A stretch of DNA of 42,884 bases, taken from Calditrichota bacterium. Lineage in GTDB: Bacteria > Electryoneota > AABM5-125-24 > Hatepunaeales > Hatepunaeaceae. Location: contig JABGPL010000031.1 in NCBI GenBank assembly GCA_018644935.1, positions 1-42,884 of the forward strand, written 5' to 3'. Made by a program: the position numbers and the translations under genes. Shown in pieces: positions 17,089-26,644 of the stretch (the first letter of the stretch is position 1; the number at the start of each line of letters is the position of its first letter). The notes beneath the pieces are model-generated. The model had not been told where the DNA came from. It searched no databases and was given only the letters and a program-made list of their open reading frames with translations.

Positions 17089-19257
17089 CTATCTGGTCAA
17101 AATTAATTTCTTTGTCAACATGCTTTCTCCGCTTTCCAATTTCAAAAAATACAACCCCGATTGCAAGTCACCTGCGTTCAAATTCACTGAATGATGTCCT
17201 GATTGTTTGCTGCCGGAAAACAGCGTGCGAACCTGCTGTCCAATTGGATTGTACAGATGCAGCGATACATTGCCGGGGTCTGGCAATCCGTAGCAGATTG
17301 TGGTTGTTGAGTTGAAGGGGTTGGGAAAGGCTGAATCCAGAAAGAAACTCTCGGGTGAAGTCAGATTGTTTCCCCTAACAACATCAGGAAATTCGAAGAG
17401 GTAGACACCGAGATTTGTGCCGTCAGCCAAGTAGATCAATCCGTCATCTGAAACTGCTAAATCAAAGGGACTACCCGGAGTGGAGTAAAATCCAACTTCT
17501 TCAGGATTCTCAGCATCTGAAAGGTCGATCACCGAAAGTCCATTGTAGTAACCAATTGCATACAGTGAGCCTCCGAGATATCCTATTCCACAACCATCCG
17601 CCCCACGTTCATAATACAAACACCTTTCAACCGGACGGTATGGGTCGGATATGTCTATTATCTGAAGACCTCGATCATAAGTCCCTGCAAACGCATAATT
17701 GTCATGGATATATAGATAAATGGCTGGTTGAGGCGAGTCGGTAAAACTAATCTCTACAGGGCTTTCATGATCTGAGAAGTCCACGATACTGAGCCCACAA
17801 TAATCAATGATGTATCCATAGTCACCTTCTATTACTACGCAACGTGCATCATGTGCCGGGAATATCCCGATCTCTTCGGGATTCCTCCTGTCAGAAATGT
17901 CAAGGATACGAATACTTTCCTCCCCATCTGCGATATATGCAAAATCACCATCAACTGCAACCATATGCGCCTGTCCGGGTGAGTCATATATACCAACCTC
18001 TTCCGGGTCCTCCGGGTCAGAGATGTCGACTATTCGCAATGATCCGTCGACAACATACGCGTAATTGTCCGAGATTGTGATCCCCTTTAGGTTTCGTCCT
18101 GAATCATAAAGCGCAATCTGACTGGGATTGCCGGGATCGGAAATGTCCACAATCCGCATCCCGTCACCATTACTTCCCACATAGGCATAGTCATTTCTGA
18201 TAGCGATATCCTGTGCATATCCTCCTTCCCGAAATGCATTAATTTCCACAGGTCGCTCTGGATCATGCACATCGACTATCCAAAGCTCACTTCCTCCCCA
18301 CCCAAAAGTTGAGTACCCCAGATAAGCAATTCCATCTCTGACACATACTGTGTGAATAGGTTTACCCGTGTCAAATAATCCGACTTCAAAGGGATTTCCA
18401 GGATCTGAAATATCGAAAATACTCATCCCGGTTCCGTTATTTGCAATATAGGCGTAATTACCGTTGACTGTTACATCCCGGTCAACATGATTTGTTTCTA
18501 GTAATCCCGCCTCCACAGGATTCTCGTGATCCGAAACATCAATTATTCTAGTGCCCTCGCGGTCAAGGAGATAGGCATAGTGCCCTTCAACTTCCACATC
18601 TCTAACATCTCTATCAACTTGAAAATGCCCCACCTCTACGGGATTTACAGGATTGGAGACATCAATCATGACAAGACCATTTCGGGAATCAGCAATGTAA
18701 CCATAATTGCCACTAAACATTATTTCATTCGTCCTTCCCGCGGTTTCATAAATTCCAACTTCCCGGGGATTATCCGGATCGGAGATATCAACAATTCGTA
18801 TATGCGGTTGGGTTTCATCATGTGAACCAAGATCAGTGGCAATAACGTATGCATGATTGCCTCGCACAGCCACTCCACTAACTACCCCTAACTGACAAGA
18901 GCCACATTCCAATGGATTTTCAGGATCAGAAATATCGACAACAATTAACCCACCAATTCTGTCAGCCAAATATGCATAATCACCACTTATCGCAAGGCTG
19001 TAGACATATGAGGGATTGTCATCGAAGTAGCCTGTAACATAGGGATGACCCTGCCCTGCAATATCTACAACCTGGAGCCCGGAAACTCCGGCAGCCACAT
19101 ATGCAAAATCATCAACGATTTTAACATCATACACAGCCTCCCAGAAATTCCACAACCTTCCAATTTGTGTGATGTTTTCATGTTCCTGGGCATAAAGTTC
19201 TGTATTTGCAATAAGTGCAAAACAAATAACAGCGATTACCAAAATAGTATAACGCAT
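17089..19257 (-). CDS. Secreted LVIVD 14-unit beta-propeller protein
   Basis: 722 residues from the ATG at 19257, preceded by GGAAGAAGAG. The open frame continues to 19368, but that extension only translates the palindrome at 19305-19353. The signal peptide is MRYTILVIAVICFALIANTE...LYAQ. There are fourteen units with consensus DVxVxGNYAYIADxxxGLxIVDISDPENPVEVG; units 3 and 7 have long loops (GSHDETQPH, FGWGGSE). Its units say VDISDP, as in the gene at 26645, rather than the VISVADP of the genes at 14849, 20673 and 30439. The tail is class II (AFPNPFNSTTTI, LYNPIGQQVRTL, SGLYFLKLESG), with a Ser/His-rich variant SGHHSVNL. It is in tandem with 14849-17077. Confidence 0.9.
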   Translation of the reverse strand: MRYTILVIAVICFALIANTELYAQEHENITQIGRLWNFWEAVYDVKIVDDFAYVAAGVSGLQVVDIAGQGHPYVTGYFDDNPSYVYSLAISGDYAYLADRIGGLIVVDISDPENPLECGSCQLGVVSGVAVRGNHAYVIATDLGSHDETQPHIRIVDISDPDNPREVGIYETAGRTNEIMFSGNYGYIADSRNGLVMIDVSNPVNPVEVGHFQVDRDVRDVEVEGHYAYLLDREGTRIIDVSDHENPVEAGLLETNHVDRDVTVNGNYAYIANNGTGMSIFDISDPGNPFEVGLFDTGKPIHTVCVRDGIAYLGYSTFGWGGSELWIVDVHDPERPVEINAFREGGYAQDIAIRNDYAYVGSNGDGMRIVDISDPGNPSQIALYDSGRNLKGITISDNYAYVVDGSLRIVDISDPEDPEEVGIYDSPGQAHMVAVDGDFAYIADGEESIRILDISDRRNPEEIGIFPAHDARCVVIEGDYGYIIDYCGLSIVDFSDHESPVEISFTDSPQPAIYLYIHDNYAFAGTYDRGLQIIDISDPYRPVERCLYYERGADGCGIGYLGGSLYAIGYYNGLSVIDLSDAENPEEVGFYSTPGSPFDLAVSDDGLIYLADGTNLGVYLFEFPDVVRGNNLTSPESFFLDSAFPNPFNSTTTICYGLPDPGNVSLHLYNPIGQQVRTLFSGSKQSGHHSVNLNAGDLQSGLYFLKLESGESMLTKKLILTR

Positions 19258-19304
19258 CTGTCTCTTCTTCCTTTTCACGTAAAAACTAAATGATTTATAT
19301 TTCC

Positions 19305-19353
19305 GGAGTGCACAAGCCATGCTTGTGCCGCGCAAGCATGGCTTGCGCACTCC
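19305..19353. repeat. Palindromic element, family A, copy 2
   Basis: The 49 bp element is identical to the copy at 299-347 except for the central base (C instead of T). It lies 11 bp past the stop of 19365-20660 and about 48 bp upstream of the start at 19257. The flanks differ from those of copy 1, so the conserved unit is the hairpin itself. Confidence 0.92.
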
Positions 19354-19364
19354 AACATTGTAAT

Positions 19365-20660
19365 TCATCGAACCAACATAACCTTTCGCGTAACCACCTG
19401 CTTCATCCCTTCCAACCTCACAAAGTATAACCCCGATGCCAGATCCCGACCTATCAAATTAACAGAATGTATTCCAGCCTGCCTATTCCCTTCAAACAAA
19501 GTGCCTAACTGCTGCCCCAACGGATTGTAAAGTTGTAGTGACACATCTCCTGAATAGGGTAATTCGTAGCTGATAGTGGTTGTTGAGTTAAATGGGTTGG
19601 GGTAAGCTGAGAAAAGACTGAATTCAACCGGTACATTTTCTGAAGCTTCAGGTGCAGAAAGAACAGCCCTGCCATTTATTGGTATTTGAATAGTATCTGT
19701 TTCTGCCACATTAGGTTGCGAAATTACAATCGTTATTACAGATGAGTATTGACCTCTATTGGTGGGTTTGAAGGAAACTGACAGTGTGAGATTTTCCTGC
19801 GATGCTCGCCTGAGATCACCTCTACGCCACAACCAATCATGAAACTCCTGATATGGAATCCTGTGTCCACGGAATTGTTGGGATGCAAGGTCATAATGGA
19901 TTGACAGTCCAGCTCCATCAGCCATTTCCGCAGTCGACACAGCATTAATCCCACTAATCGGATTCTCACCGACCAGAGCGAAATTCCAATTTCTCAACAG
20001 GCTTGGAGGAATAACCAGATACTCATTATCCAGAAGATTTCCGACTGATCCCGGTTCTTCTTGATAATCTTGAGTATATTGCATAATAGCAGTGTCTAAA
20101 CAATCCATCTCCTCCATCACACGAAGAGGTTCTTGCGGATCTCCAATAGGAGTTCCGAATCCGAAATAGATGCCTGTACCTACATCGAATATGATTGCAT
20201 GTCCAGGACCATAAGGCATCTCATCTAATGAGATCGCCTCTATCTGAGTTACGGGATTGCTGCCAATAAGCCGAAGCATCCATCTCTGATGAATAAATTC
20301 CGGCAACTCGGTGTAACCTTCGTTCACGAGGTCTTCCACTGTGCTCGGATCTTCACCAAAATCCTGATGATATCCTATAACGCCGGAATAGATCTGGCGA
20401 AGGATGTCCATTGTCTTTACAGCCTCGGCTCGTTCTCCCGTCCAGCTCAAACTGAAGTTTGCAGGATTGTCCGAAAAAACCGTCGCAATTACATATTCCT
20501 CTTCTGCCAGATTCTCAATTGTGAATTCTAACTCTGCAACGCTGTCAACCGTAACTTCCCTGAACTCCAACTCATCGGGAGTTATGCTGATCAGCTGTGC
20601 TTGCACATTTTGAAATATACAACCTATAATGATTATCATCGTCAGTGCTAACTTATACAT
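19365..20660 (-). CDS. Secreted ASH/Ig-like protein with inserted tandem pilin-like repeats and T9SS-type tail
   Basis: 431 residues from the ATG at 20660 (AGAGGAAAAAGGAA upstream). The signal peptide is about 1-22. Residues 24-72 are the first half of an ASH/HYDIN-type Ig domain (ISITPDELEFREVTVDS, FSDNPANFSLSW), and 285-333 are its second half (LTLSVSFKPTNRGQYSS, IPINGRA). Between them lie two ungapped 91-residue copies, 81-171 and 179-269, about 30% identical to each other (shared Y-x-QD...E-x-P...V..L, W, L-x-G-x-NP, I-x-A-x-S, EM-x-x-G-x-G). The pattern of a helix, then Y..D, P, L and W, recalls the C-terminal part of type II pseudopilins, but the pilin N-terminal helix is absent. The class II tail (AYPNPFNSTTTI, LYNPLGQQLGTL) closes it. 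The pilin relation is a guess from pattern; the split Ig and the duplication are directly visible. Confidence 0.82.
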   Translation of the reverse strand: MYKLALTMIIIIGCIFQNVQAQLISITPDELEFREVTVDSVAELEFTIENLAEEEYVIATVFSDNPANFSLSWTGERAEAVKTMDILRQIYSGVIGYHQDFGEDPSTVEDLVNEGYTELPEFIHQRWMLRLIGSNPVTQIEAISLDEMPYGPGHAIIFDVGTGIYFGFGTPIGDPQEPLRVMEEMDCLDTAIMQYTQDYQEEPGSVGNLLDNEYLVIPPSLLRNWNFALVGENPISGINAVSTAEMADGAGLSIHYDLASQQFRGHRIPYQEFHDWLWRRGDLRRASQENLTLSVSFKPTNRGQYSSVITIVISQPNVAETDTIQIPINGRAVLSAPEASENVPVEFSLFSAYPNPFNSTTTISYELPYSGDVSLQLYNPLGQQLGTLFEGNRQAGIHSVNLIGRDLASGLYFVRLEGMKQVVTRKVMLVR

Positions 20661-20672
20661 TTCCTTTTTCCT

Positions 20673-22850
20673 CTATCTGGTTAAAATGATTTTCTTCGTA
20701 AACACATGCCCCGAACTTTCCAGCCTGACAAAATATAGACCTGAAGCCAATTTACCTCCTGTCAGGCTTGTAGAATATATCCCCGCCTGCCTGTTGCCTT
20801 CATACAATGTGCTGATCCTCTGCCCAAATGGGTTGTATAGCTGCAGAGACACATTTCCCGAATGAGGTACCCCGTAACTGATTGTGGTTGAGGAGTTGAA
20901 AGGATTTGGGTAGGCGGTTGCCAAATGGTATTCGGTTGGATTAGCGTTGATATGTTCATCATCTATTCCATTCGGGGTAAATCGGTAAACCCCCATGCTT
21001 GAACGATCAGCGACAAAGATCAACCCATCATTAGTAATGGCAATATCAGCTGCATATCCTGGTGTATCGTAAAATCCGTGTTCCTCCGGATGCTCTGGAT
21101 CAGCAACCGAGATAACACGCAATCCGTTTCTACAATCAGCCATATAAACATAGTCGCCGGAGACTGAGACAGCTAAGACATAGTCGACCATTTCAAAGCA
21201 CCCAACTTCTTCCGGATGTTCTCGGTCTTCAACTGAGATTACACATAACCCGCTATGTCCATCAGATACGTAAACATAATCCCCGGAAACAGCTATCCCA
21301 TTCGCACTCCCTCGAGTGTTGCAGATTCCTACTTCTTCCGGATTTTCAGGGTCAACAATGGAGATTATCCGGAGGCCGCTTGTTTCTTCACGGTAATCAT
21401 AGAAAGTAGTATATGCATAGTCACCGGAAACTACAACATTATAAGATCCTCCAGAAAATCTACGAGATCCCACTAATTCTGGATGTTCAGTATCGACTAT
21501 TGAAATAATACTCAACCCTCCCGCTCTTATGCCACCTTGCGGAACATTCCACACATAAGCATAGCTGCCCGAAACCTCGACTCCCATTGCATTGCCAATA
21601 GTGTCATTGAATCCAACCTCCTCCGGATTTTCAGGATCAGCGATTGAAATGACCCGCAGGCCATCTTCTGATGCAGTTGCGTATGCATAATCGCCTGAAA
21701 CTGCGACATCGCTTAAAGTGTCTGGTGGATCAAAGTGTCCAACTTCTGCTGGATGTCCCGGATCATGAACGGAAACAATGTGAAGCCCCTTGCTTCCTCT
21801 GGGTAAGTATGCATAACCGGCAGATACCTCAAGGTTGATTAAAAACTCTTCCGTGCGGTAGTGCCCTAATTCTCCCGGATGTTCCGGTTCTTCGATCGTA
21901 AGTACCACAATTCCACCAGTAGACTCCGCAAGGAATACCTGGTCTCCGGAAACCGTGACTCCGTTTATCATATCCCAATTTTCAAAAAACCCAACCTGAA
22001 CGGGATTTGCAGGATTCGCAATTGAAACAACACTTAATCCTCGCTGTTGATCCACCAAATACGCATAATTGTCAGCTATTGTTACATTTTCAACAAGCCT
22101 GGGTGTATCACAGTATCCCACTTCTTCCGGTTCAAGAGGATCGGCAACTGAGATAACACGCAAACCATCTCTGCTACCAGCAAGGTAGGCAAAATCCCCG
22201 GAAATAGTGACAGCATGGATCCTGTGAACTGTTTCGAGACGTGCCACTTCTTCCGGATTGTCGGGAGCCTCCACAGAGATGATATATAGGAAACCAGTCT
22301 CTTCTGCCAGGTAAACGTAGTTGTCTGATACGGAGACACTAAGAATCCCTGATCCTAAATCAACGAATCCAATTTCAAGCGGTTCCTCGGGATTCACAAT
22401 GGAGATTACACGCAAACCACAGTTGTTGTCCGCCACATAAGCAAAGTCACCAGACAGAGCCACGTCCCGGGCAAACCCGTCAAATCCACAACTTCCCACC
22501 AATTCGGGGAGTTCCGGGTCAGAAACTGAAATAACCCGCAAACCATCTGGCCCGCTTGCTAAGTATGCGTAGTCACCAGAAACAGATACGGTGAAAGCAT
22601 ATCCCGGGTTTTCATTCCAGTAACCAATCATCTCAAGATGCTCAGGATCAGATACATTCATTATCTGCAATCCGTGCTGCCCGGCAGATATATAAGCCAA
22701 ATCTCCCACCACCGCAACATCCGTTGCGCCGTACCAGTAATTGTAAATTTTTCCAATTCTTGCGACGTTTTCGCTGGTCTGAGCAAAAAGCCCAGCATTT
22801 CCCAAAGATACGAGACTAATAATCATGACAATCAAAATCTTTCCTACCAT
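20673..22850 (-). CDS. Secreted LVIVD 14-unit beta-propeller protein
   Basis: 725 residues from the ATG at 22850 with GAGGGAGTT upstream. The signal peptide is MVGKILIVMIISLVSLGNAG, then LFAQTSENVARIGKIYNYW. I count 14 units; the consensus DVAVSGDYAYVAD..GLRVISVADPEHPEEVG is among the most regular in the array, with longer loops in units 10 (VPQGGIRAGG) and 11 (YDYREETSG). The final unit (GLIFVADRSSMGVYRF) lacks its outer strand, which the N-terminal ARIGKIYNYW can supply. The class II tail reads AYPNPFNSSTTI, LYNPFGQRISTLYEG, ASGLYFVRLE, KKIILTR. It is 12 bp downstream of 19365-20660 in the same direction. Extracellular; binding partner unknown. Confidence 0.9.
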   Translation of the reverse strand: MVGKILIVMIISLVSLGNAGLFAQTSENVARIGKIYNYWYGATDVAVVGDLAYISAGQHGLQIMNVSDPEHLEMIGYWNENPGYAFTVSVSGDYAYLASGPDGLRVISVSDPELPELVGSCGFDGFARDVALSGDFAYVADNNCGLRVISIVNPEEPLEIGFVDLGSGILSVSVSDNYVYLAEETGFLYIISVEAPDNPEEVARLETVHRIHAVTISGDFAYLAGSRDGLRVISVADPLEPEEVGYCDTPRLVENVTIADNYAYLVDQQRGLSVVSIANPANPVQVGFFENWDMINGVTVSGDQVFLAESTGGIVVLTIEEPEHPGELGHYRTEEFLINLEVSAGYAYLPRGSKGLHIVSVHDPGHPAEVGHFDPPDTLSDVAVSGDYAYATASEDGLRVISIADPENPEEVGFNDTIGNAMGVEVSGSYAYVWNVPQGGIRAGGLSIISIVDTEHPELVGSRRFSGGSYNVVVSGDYAYTTFYDYREETSGLRIISIVDPENPEEVGICNTRGSANGIAVSGDYVYVSDGHSGLCVISVEDREHPEEVGCFEMVDYVLAVSVSGDYVYMADCRNGLRVISVADPEHPEEHGFYDTPGYAADIAITNDGLIFVADRSSMGVYRFTPNGIDDEHINANPTEYHLATAYPNPFNSSTTISYGVPHSGNVSLQLYNPFGQRISTLYEGNRQAGIYSTSLTGGKLASGLYFVRLESSGHVFTKKIILTR

Positions 22851-22907
22851 AACTCCCTCGTTCCTATTTCAAGTTAAACTTAAAATCTATAGAATGACCA
22901 CAAATTC

Positions 22908-22936
22908 CTCACTCCCAAGCTCCGCGTGGGTACGAG
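22908..22936. repeat. Degraded palindrome, family B, copy 2
   Basis: CTCACTCCCAAGC, a 2-base centre, then CGCGTGGGTACGAG: an imperfect version of the family B hairpin with several arm mismatches. It is 4 bp past the stop codon of 22941-25109, and its upstream flank matches that of the copy at 14825-14845. Confidence 0.65.
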
Positions 22937-22940
22937 TTCT

Positions 22941-25109
22941 TTAGCGAACCAATATAATCTTCCGTGTATACTCCTGCCCAGCAGCTTCCAACCTCACAAA
23001 ATACAACCCCGACACCAAATTCTTGGCTACCAGGTTTGAGGTATAAACTCCCGCCTGCCTGTTCCCCTCAAACAAGGTGCTTATCCTCTGTCCGAGTGGG
23101 TTGTATAGCTGAAGTGACACATTTCCCGGGAAAGGCAATTCATAGCTGATTGTGGTTGAGGAGTTGAAGGGGTTTGGATAAGCAGACATTAGATCATAAG
23201 TTGTTGCTATAACCGGAATACCCATAGCCTCTGAGCAATCGTAGATTGATAAGTTGATACCAGTTGCTACGAAAGCAAATCTTCCCGATACGGCAACATC
23301 AAGTGCATATCCCGGAGTATTATAATAACCCATCTCATACGGAACTTCAGGGTCAGAGACATTGATTACACGGAGACCCCCGAGATTATCAGAGATGAGG
23401 GCGTGCTCTCCCGAAACTGCCACCCCCATTGCTTCCCCGGGAGTGTCGAAGAAACTTAAAGTTTCCGGTAAATTAGGATTCGACACATCCACAATACACA
23501 GTCCCTCCTCTCCATCTGCTATATAAGCAACCTGTCCTTGAACATCTATACTCCTGGCAAATCCGGGTGTTTCACACGACCCCACTAATATGGCATCTTC
23601 GGGATTCGACAAGTCGAGAATAGAAAGGTTTCCCTCTGCGTCGGCAATATAGATATATCCGCCGGAAACGAGCATATCACTCGCCCTTTCACCCAAATAG
23701 TGACGATTTAACCATGTCATATTTTCGGGATCGGAATTATCAAATGTATCAAATCCGTTATGGTGGTTGGAAACATATGTATAATGGTCGGATACAGCTA
23801 TTGCTACAGGTTCTCCTCCAACTCCACCAAACATATCAGTAAGATTTCCCGGATATGAAACATCAACGACTGATAGCGAACCATCATCCATACCGTGATA
23901 GTTTGCCAGATAGACATGCTGCCCAGAGGTAGCTCCATTTCTAATCAGCCAACCTTTATTGAAAACCCCGACCTGCTCTGGTGTCTCAGGTGAGGAAAAA
24001 TCAACAATACTAAATCCACCCTCTCCGGCAAATAGATAAGCAAACTCATTATCCACCTCCACTTGATCTGCCCAGCCCATGGGGTGATAAGATCCTATCA
24101 CTTCGTATTCTGACCAATCGGCAATGTTATAAACTTTGAGTCCTGGAGTTGTCTTTCCCGTATAAGATCTGTTTTCAAAGGTAACAAATGCATTCTTGCC
24201 TGAAATTGAGATTCCTGATCCCGGACCTTCTATTTCCCAGAAACCAGCTAATACAGGTCTTGCGGGATCTGTAATTCTGATAATCCGTATGGCATCCGGG
24301 GTAAGCCAATGTGATTCGACTGCGTAAGCATAATCTCCCTCAATCTCAACGTCGGAAAAGTGACCTGCTAACTGACCAACAATATTTGGATTTGAAGAAT
24401 CTTCGACATTTACCACGTACAATCCACGAGAATAGTCCGCTATGAATGCGACATTATCCTCAACTACAATTGCCCGTGAATCTCTATTATCAGCTATCTG
24501 AATTGAGCCTATTTCTTCTGGAGTATCCAGTTCTGAATACTCAATAATATGCAGACCTCCTGATTCAGTTAGTACAAATATTAGATTCCCGGAAATGTCC
24601 ACATCGGTTATGTCCTCCAATCCAGCGACGAATCCAACTTCTTTTGGCTTTTCAGGTGTTGAGATATCCACCATGCTCAGTCCGCGGTTCCTATGACCGA
24701 CATAGACATATCCACCGGAAACCGAAACACATGATACTCGATCAGGTGAGTCGACAATCGACATAAGCTCAGGTCTTTTGGGATTTGAAACATCTACAAT
24801 GTGGAGATCACCCATTGCAAGAAAGGCTAAACCTCCGGATACTGCGAGATCACGTACTCCCTTTCGGGACACTGCATAATATCCAATCACCTCGGGATGT
24901 GTTGGATTAGATATATCCATAATCTGCAAACCACTGCTCCCGGTAGCTACAAAAGCTAAATCCCCTTGCGTGGTCACATCATAGGCTCTCGACCAATAGC
25001 TATTGACCCACCCGATGTGTTCAACATTTAAATGATCCTGAGCGAAAAACCCCGAATTCGCAGGTAACACGAAACAAATTACACTAAATACTAAAATTGC
25101 AAAGCGCAT
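22941..25109 (-). CDS. Secreted LVIVD 14-unit beta-propeller protein
   Basis: 722 residues from the ATG at 25109 with GGAAGAAGAG upstream. An in-frame ATG at 25130 would add MKRKKRI, and a GTG at 25145 lies inside the palindrome; both lack a ribosome binding site. The signal peptide ends near SGFFAQ, followed by LNVEHIGWVNSYW, the predicted closing strand. There are fourteen units; several are divergent (unit 4 IIEYSELDTP, unit 7 KVYNIADWSE with loop RSYTGKTTP, unit 10 FDTFDNSDPENM), while units 11-13 are regular (LCIVDVSNPNLP, LRVINVSDPEVP). The class II tail (AYPNPFNSSTTI, LYNPLGQRISTL, RQAGVYTSNL, RKIILVR) completes it. It shares its leader and palindrome arrangement with 17089-19257 and 30439-32583. 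Confidence 0.9.
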   Translation of the reverse strand: MRFAILVFSVICFVLPANSGFFAQDHLNVEHIGWVNSYWSRAYDVTTQGDLAFVATGSSGLQIMDISNPTHPEVIGYYAVSRKGVRDLAVSGGLAFLAMGDLHIVDVSNPKRPELMSIVDSPDRVSCVSVSGGYVYVGHRNRGLSMVDISTPEKPKEVGFVAGLEDITDVDISGNLIFVLTESGGLHIIEYSELDTPEEIGSIQIADNRDSRAIVVEDNVAFIADYSRGLYVVNVEDSSNPNIVGQLAGHFSDVEIEGDYAYAVESHWLTPDAIRIIRITDPARPVLAGFWEIEGPGSGISISGKNAFVTFENRSYTGKTTPGLKVYNIADWSEYEVIGSYHPMGWADQVEVDNEFAYLFAGEGGFSIVDFSSPETPEQVGVFNKGWLIRNGATSGQHVYLANYHGMDDGSLSVVDVSYPGNLTDMFGGVGGEPVAIAVSDHYTYVSNHHNGFDTFDNSDPENMTWLNRHYLGERASDMLVSGGYIYIADAEGNLSILDLSNPEDAILVGSCETPGFARSIDVQGQVAYIADGEEGLCIVDVSNPNLPETLSFFDTPGEAMGVAVSGEHALISDNLGGLRVINVSDPEVPYEMGYYNTPGYALDVAVSGRFAFVATGINLSIYDCSEAMGIPVIATTYDLMSAYPNPFNSSTTISYELPFPGNVSLQLYNPLGQRISTLFEGNRQAGVYTSNLVAKNLVSGLYFVRLEAAGQEYTRKIILVR

Positions 25110-25141
25110 GATTCTCTTCTTCCTTTTCATGTTAAGCAAAA

Positions 25142-25180
25142 CCACTGGAGTGCTCTAGCATGGTTTGAGCACTCCAGTGG
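25142..25180. repeat. Shortened palindromic element, family A, copy 4
   Basis: Perfect 14 nt arms (CCACTGGAGTGCTC and its reverse complement) flank an 11 nt loop TAGCATGGTTT. It retains the GGAGTGC/GCACTCC ends and an AGCATGG core of the 49 bp element but has lost the inner stem, so it looks like a deletion derivative. It lies 7 bp past the stop of 25188-26624. Confidence 0.85.
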
Positions 25181-25187
25181 TAGTATT

Positions 25188-26624
25188 TCAACGCACCAAC
25201 ATAACCTTCTGCGTAAACACCTGCCCCGATCCCTCCAACCTCACAAAATACAACCCCGAAGTCAGATCTTTCCCAACCAAATTTGCCTTAAATATCCCAG
25301 CTTGCCTATTCCCTTCAAACAATGTACTGATCCTCTGCCCGAATGGGTTGTAGAGTTGCAGCGCTATATTACCCGGAAACGGCAACCCGTAGGTGATTGT
25401 GGCAGTTGAGTTGAAGGGGTTGGGGTAGCAACAAAAGATGGAAAACTCTCTTGGATTTAAACCTTTTTCTAATGGAACCGACACCGGGCTTATATCATAA
25501 ACTAAAATTGTTGATCCGTTTGATTCTATTCCGGAGCCTTGAGCCATAAAAAGTAGATCACCTTCAACTTCAATCTGGTTAAAATCACCTGTATCCACTT
25601 CAAAAGCATATAAATATTCGGGTTCTAATGGCTCTGTTAAATTATACACATCAAGGTAGGTGTTGTTCTTGACAAACAGTTGATCATTTGAAATTGTGAA
25701 GATGACCATACCCCTATTCTCGATCAGTGAATCAAATCTCTCAACTTCAACAGGCGAATCATCAGCAAAAACATCATAAATGACTATCTCGGGACTTTCT
25801 CCTTCACTCCAGACATAAGTCGATCTAAACAGGTATCTGTCGAGGAACTCCAGATTTTCCTTTCCGGACGTTGGATTTATTGAACTCAATTCAATTTCAC
25901 CGGTGATCCTGATGGATTCAAGATCGCTTAAATCAGCGACGACCAAATGTTCCGTTTCTTCGTCGATATCAAAGAAAACAAGTCTCTCATCCCAGATGCT
26001 CAACCTCTCACATTCATATCCCAAGGTATCTGTTAATTGCGGAGCAAAAGGATCACTGAGATCGTATATCCTGATCCCCCATGCTCCAGCCGCAACGAAA
26101 ACATAATTGTTAAATCGGGCGATATCTCCCATTAGAGGATGATCAACTAAGTCGCCCCTGTTAAAATTTTCGACTTCCAGCAATTCATCGACAATGGTTT
26201 CTATCCATATGCTATCATCCTGATCTGTTGACATACCGATAAATTCGAGTGGACCTATTCTATGTCCGTTTGACGCGCCACCCCAATAATCAGCAATGTT
26301 GATAGTAGTCAGAAATAACGGATCGAAAAAAATTGCACCACCATGATCACGCACTCCGCCAGATTCAAAGTGCCCTTCATCCAATTCCACATAGAGGCTT
26401 CGGTCTACCAATTCCGGTTCGTCAGGTGTAGAAAAATCGTAAATAATGATTTCTCGTTCAGTCAAAAACCATTCATTACCTTCAAAATATTGAACTATAA
26501 CATCATTACCAGTGATGTCAAATATTTTGAAACCCTCAACTTCAGCTATCGGCTCAATGCGTGTAGTATCCTGCGCTTGAGCTAAACCGGACAGGACAGT
26601 TAATATCAACAATAATATTCTCAT
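25188..26624 (-). CDS. Secreted single 7-unit LVIVD-like propeller with T9SS-type tail
   Basis: 478 residues from the ATG at 26624 (AAAAAGGAGCTGTT upstream), with signal peptide MRILLLILTVLSGLAQAQ. The frame extends eight codons further, overlapping the stop of the upstream gene. Degenerate LVIVD-like units can be traced seven times: IIIYDFSTPDEP, a long unit with LTTINIADYWGG, IRIYDLSDPFAP, LVVADLSDLES, IVIYDVFADDSP, LDVYNLTEPLEP and ILVYDISPVS. It therefore appears to be one 7-bladed ring where its relatives have two rings' worth of units. The class II tail has a CC pair before YPNPFNSTATI, then LYNPFGQRISTL, TSGLYFVRLEGSG, QKVMLVR. It is 20 bp downstream of 26645-28789. Confidence 0.84.
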   Translation of the reverse strand: MRILLLILTVLSGLAQAQDTTRIEPIAEVEGFKIFDITGNDVIVQYFEGNEWFLTEREIIIYDFSTPDEPELVDRSLYVELDEGHFESGGVRDHGGAIFFDPLFLTTINIADYWGGASNGHRIGPLEFIGMSTDQDDSIWIETIVDELLEVENFNRGDLVDHPLMGDIARFNNYVFVAAGAWGIRIYDLSDPFAPQLTDTLGYECERLSIWDERLVFFDIDEETEHLVVADLSDLESIRITGEIELSSINPTSGKENLEFLDRYLFRSTYVWSEGESPEIVIYDVFADDSPVEVERFDSLIENRGMVIFTISNDQLFVKNNTYLDVYNLTEPLEPEYLYAFEVDTGDFNQIEVEGDLLFMAQGSGIESNGSTILVYDISPVSVPLEKGLNPREFSIFCCYPNPFNSTATITYGLPFPGNIALQLYNPFGQRISTLFEGNRQAGIFKANLVGKDLTSGLYFVRLEGSGQVFTQKVMLVR

Positions 26625-26644
26625 AACAGCTCCTTTTTCTATTG

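Noticed and set aside
19258-19368. Longer N-terminus for the propeller gene at 17089-19257
   Set aside because: The extension is a translation of the palindrome and has no signal-peptide character; the ATG at 19257 has a good ribosome binding site.
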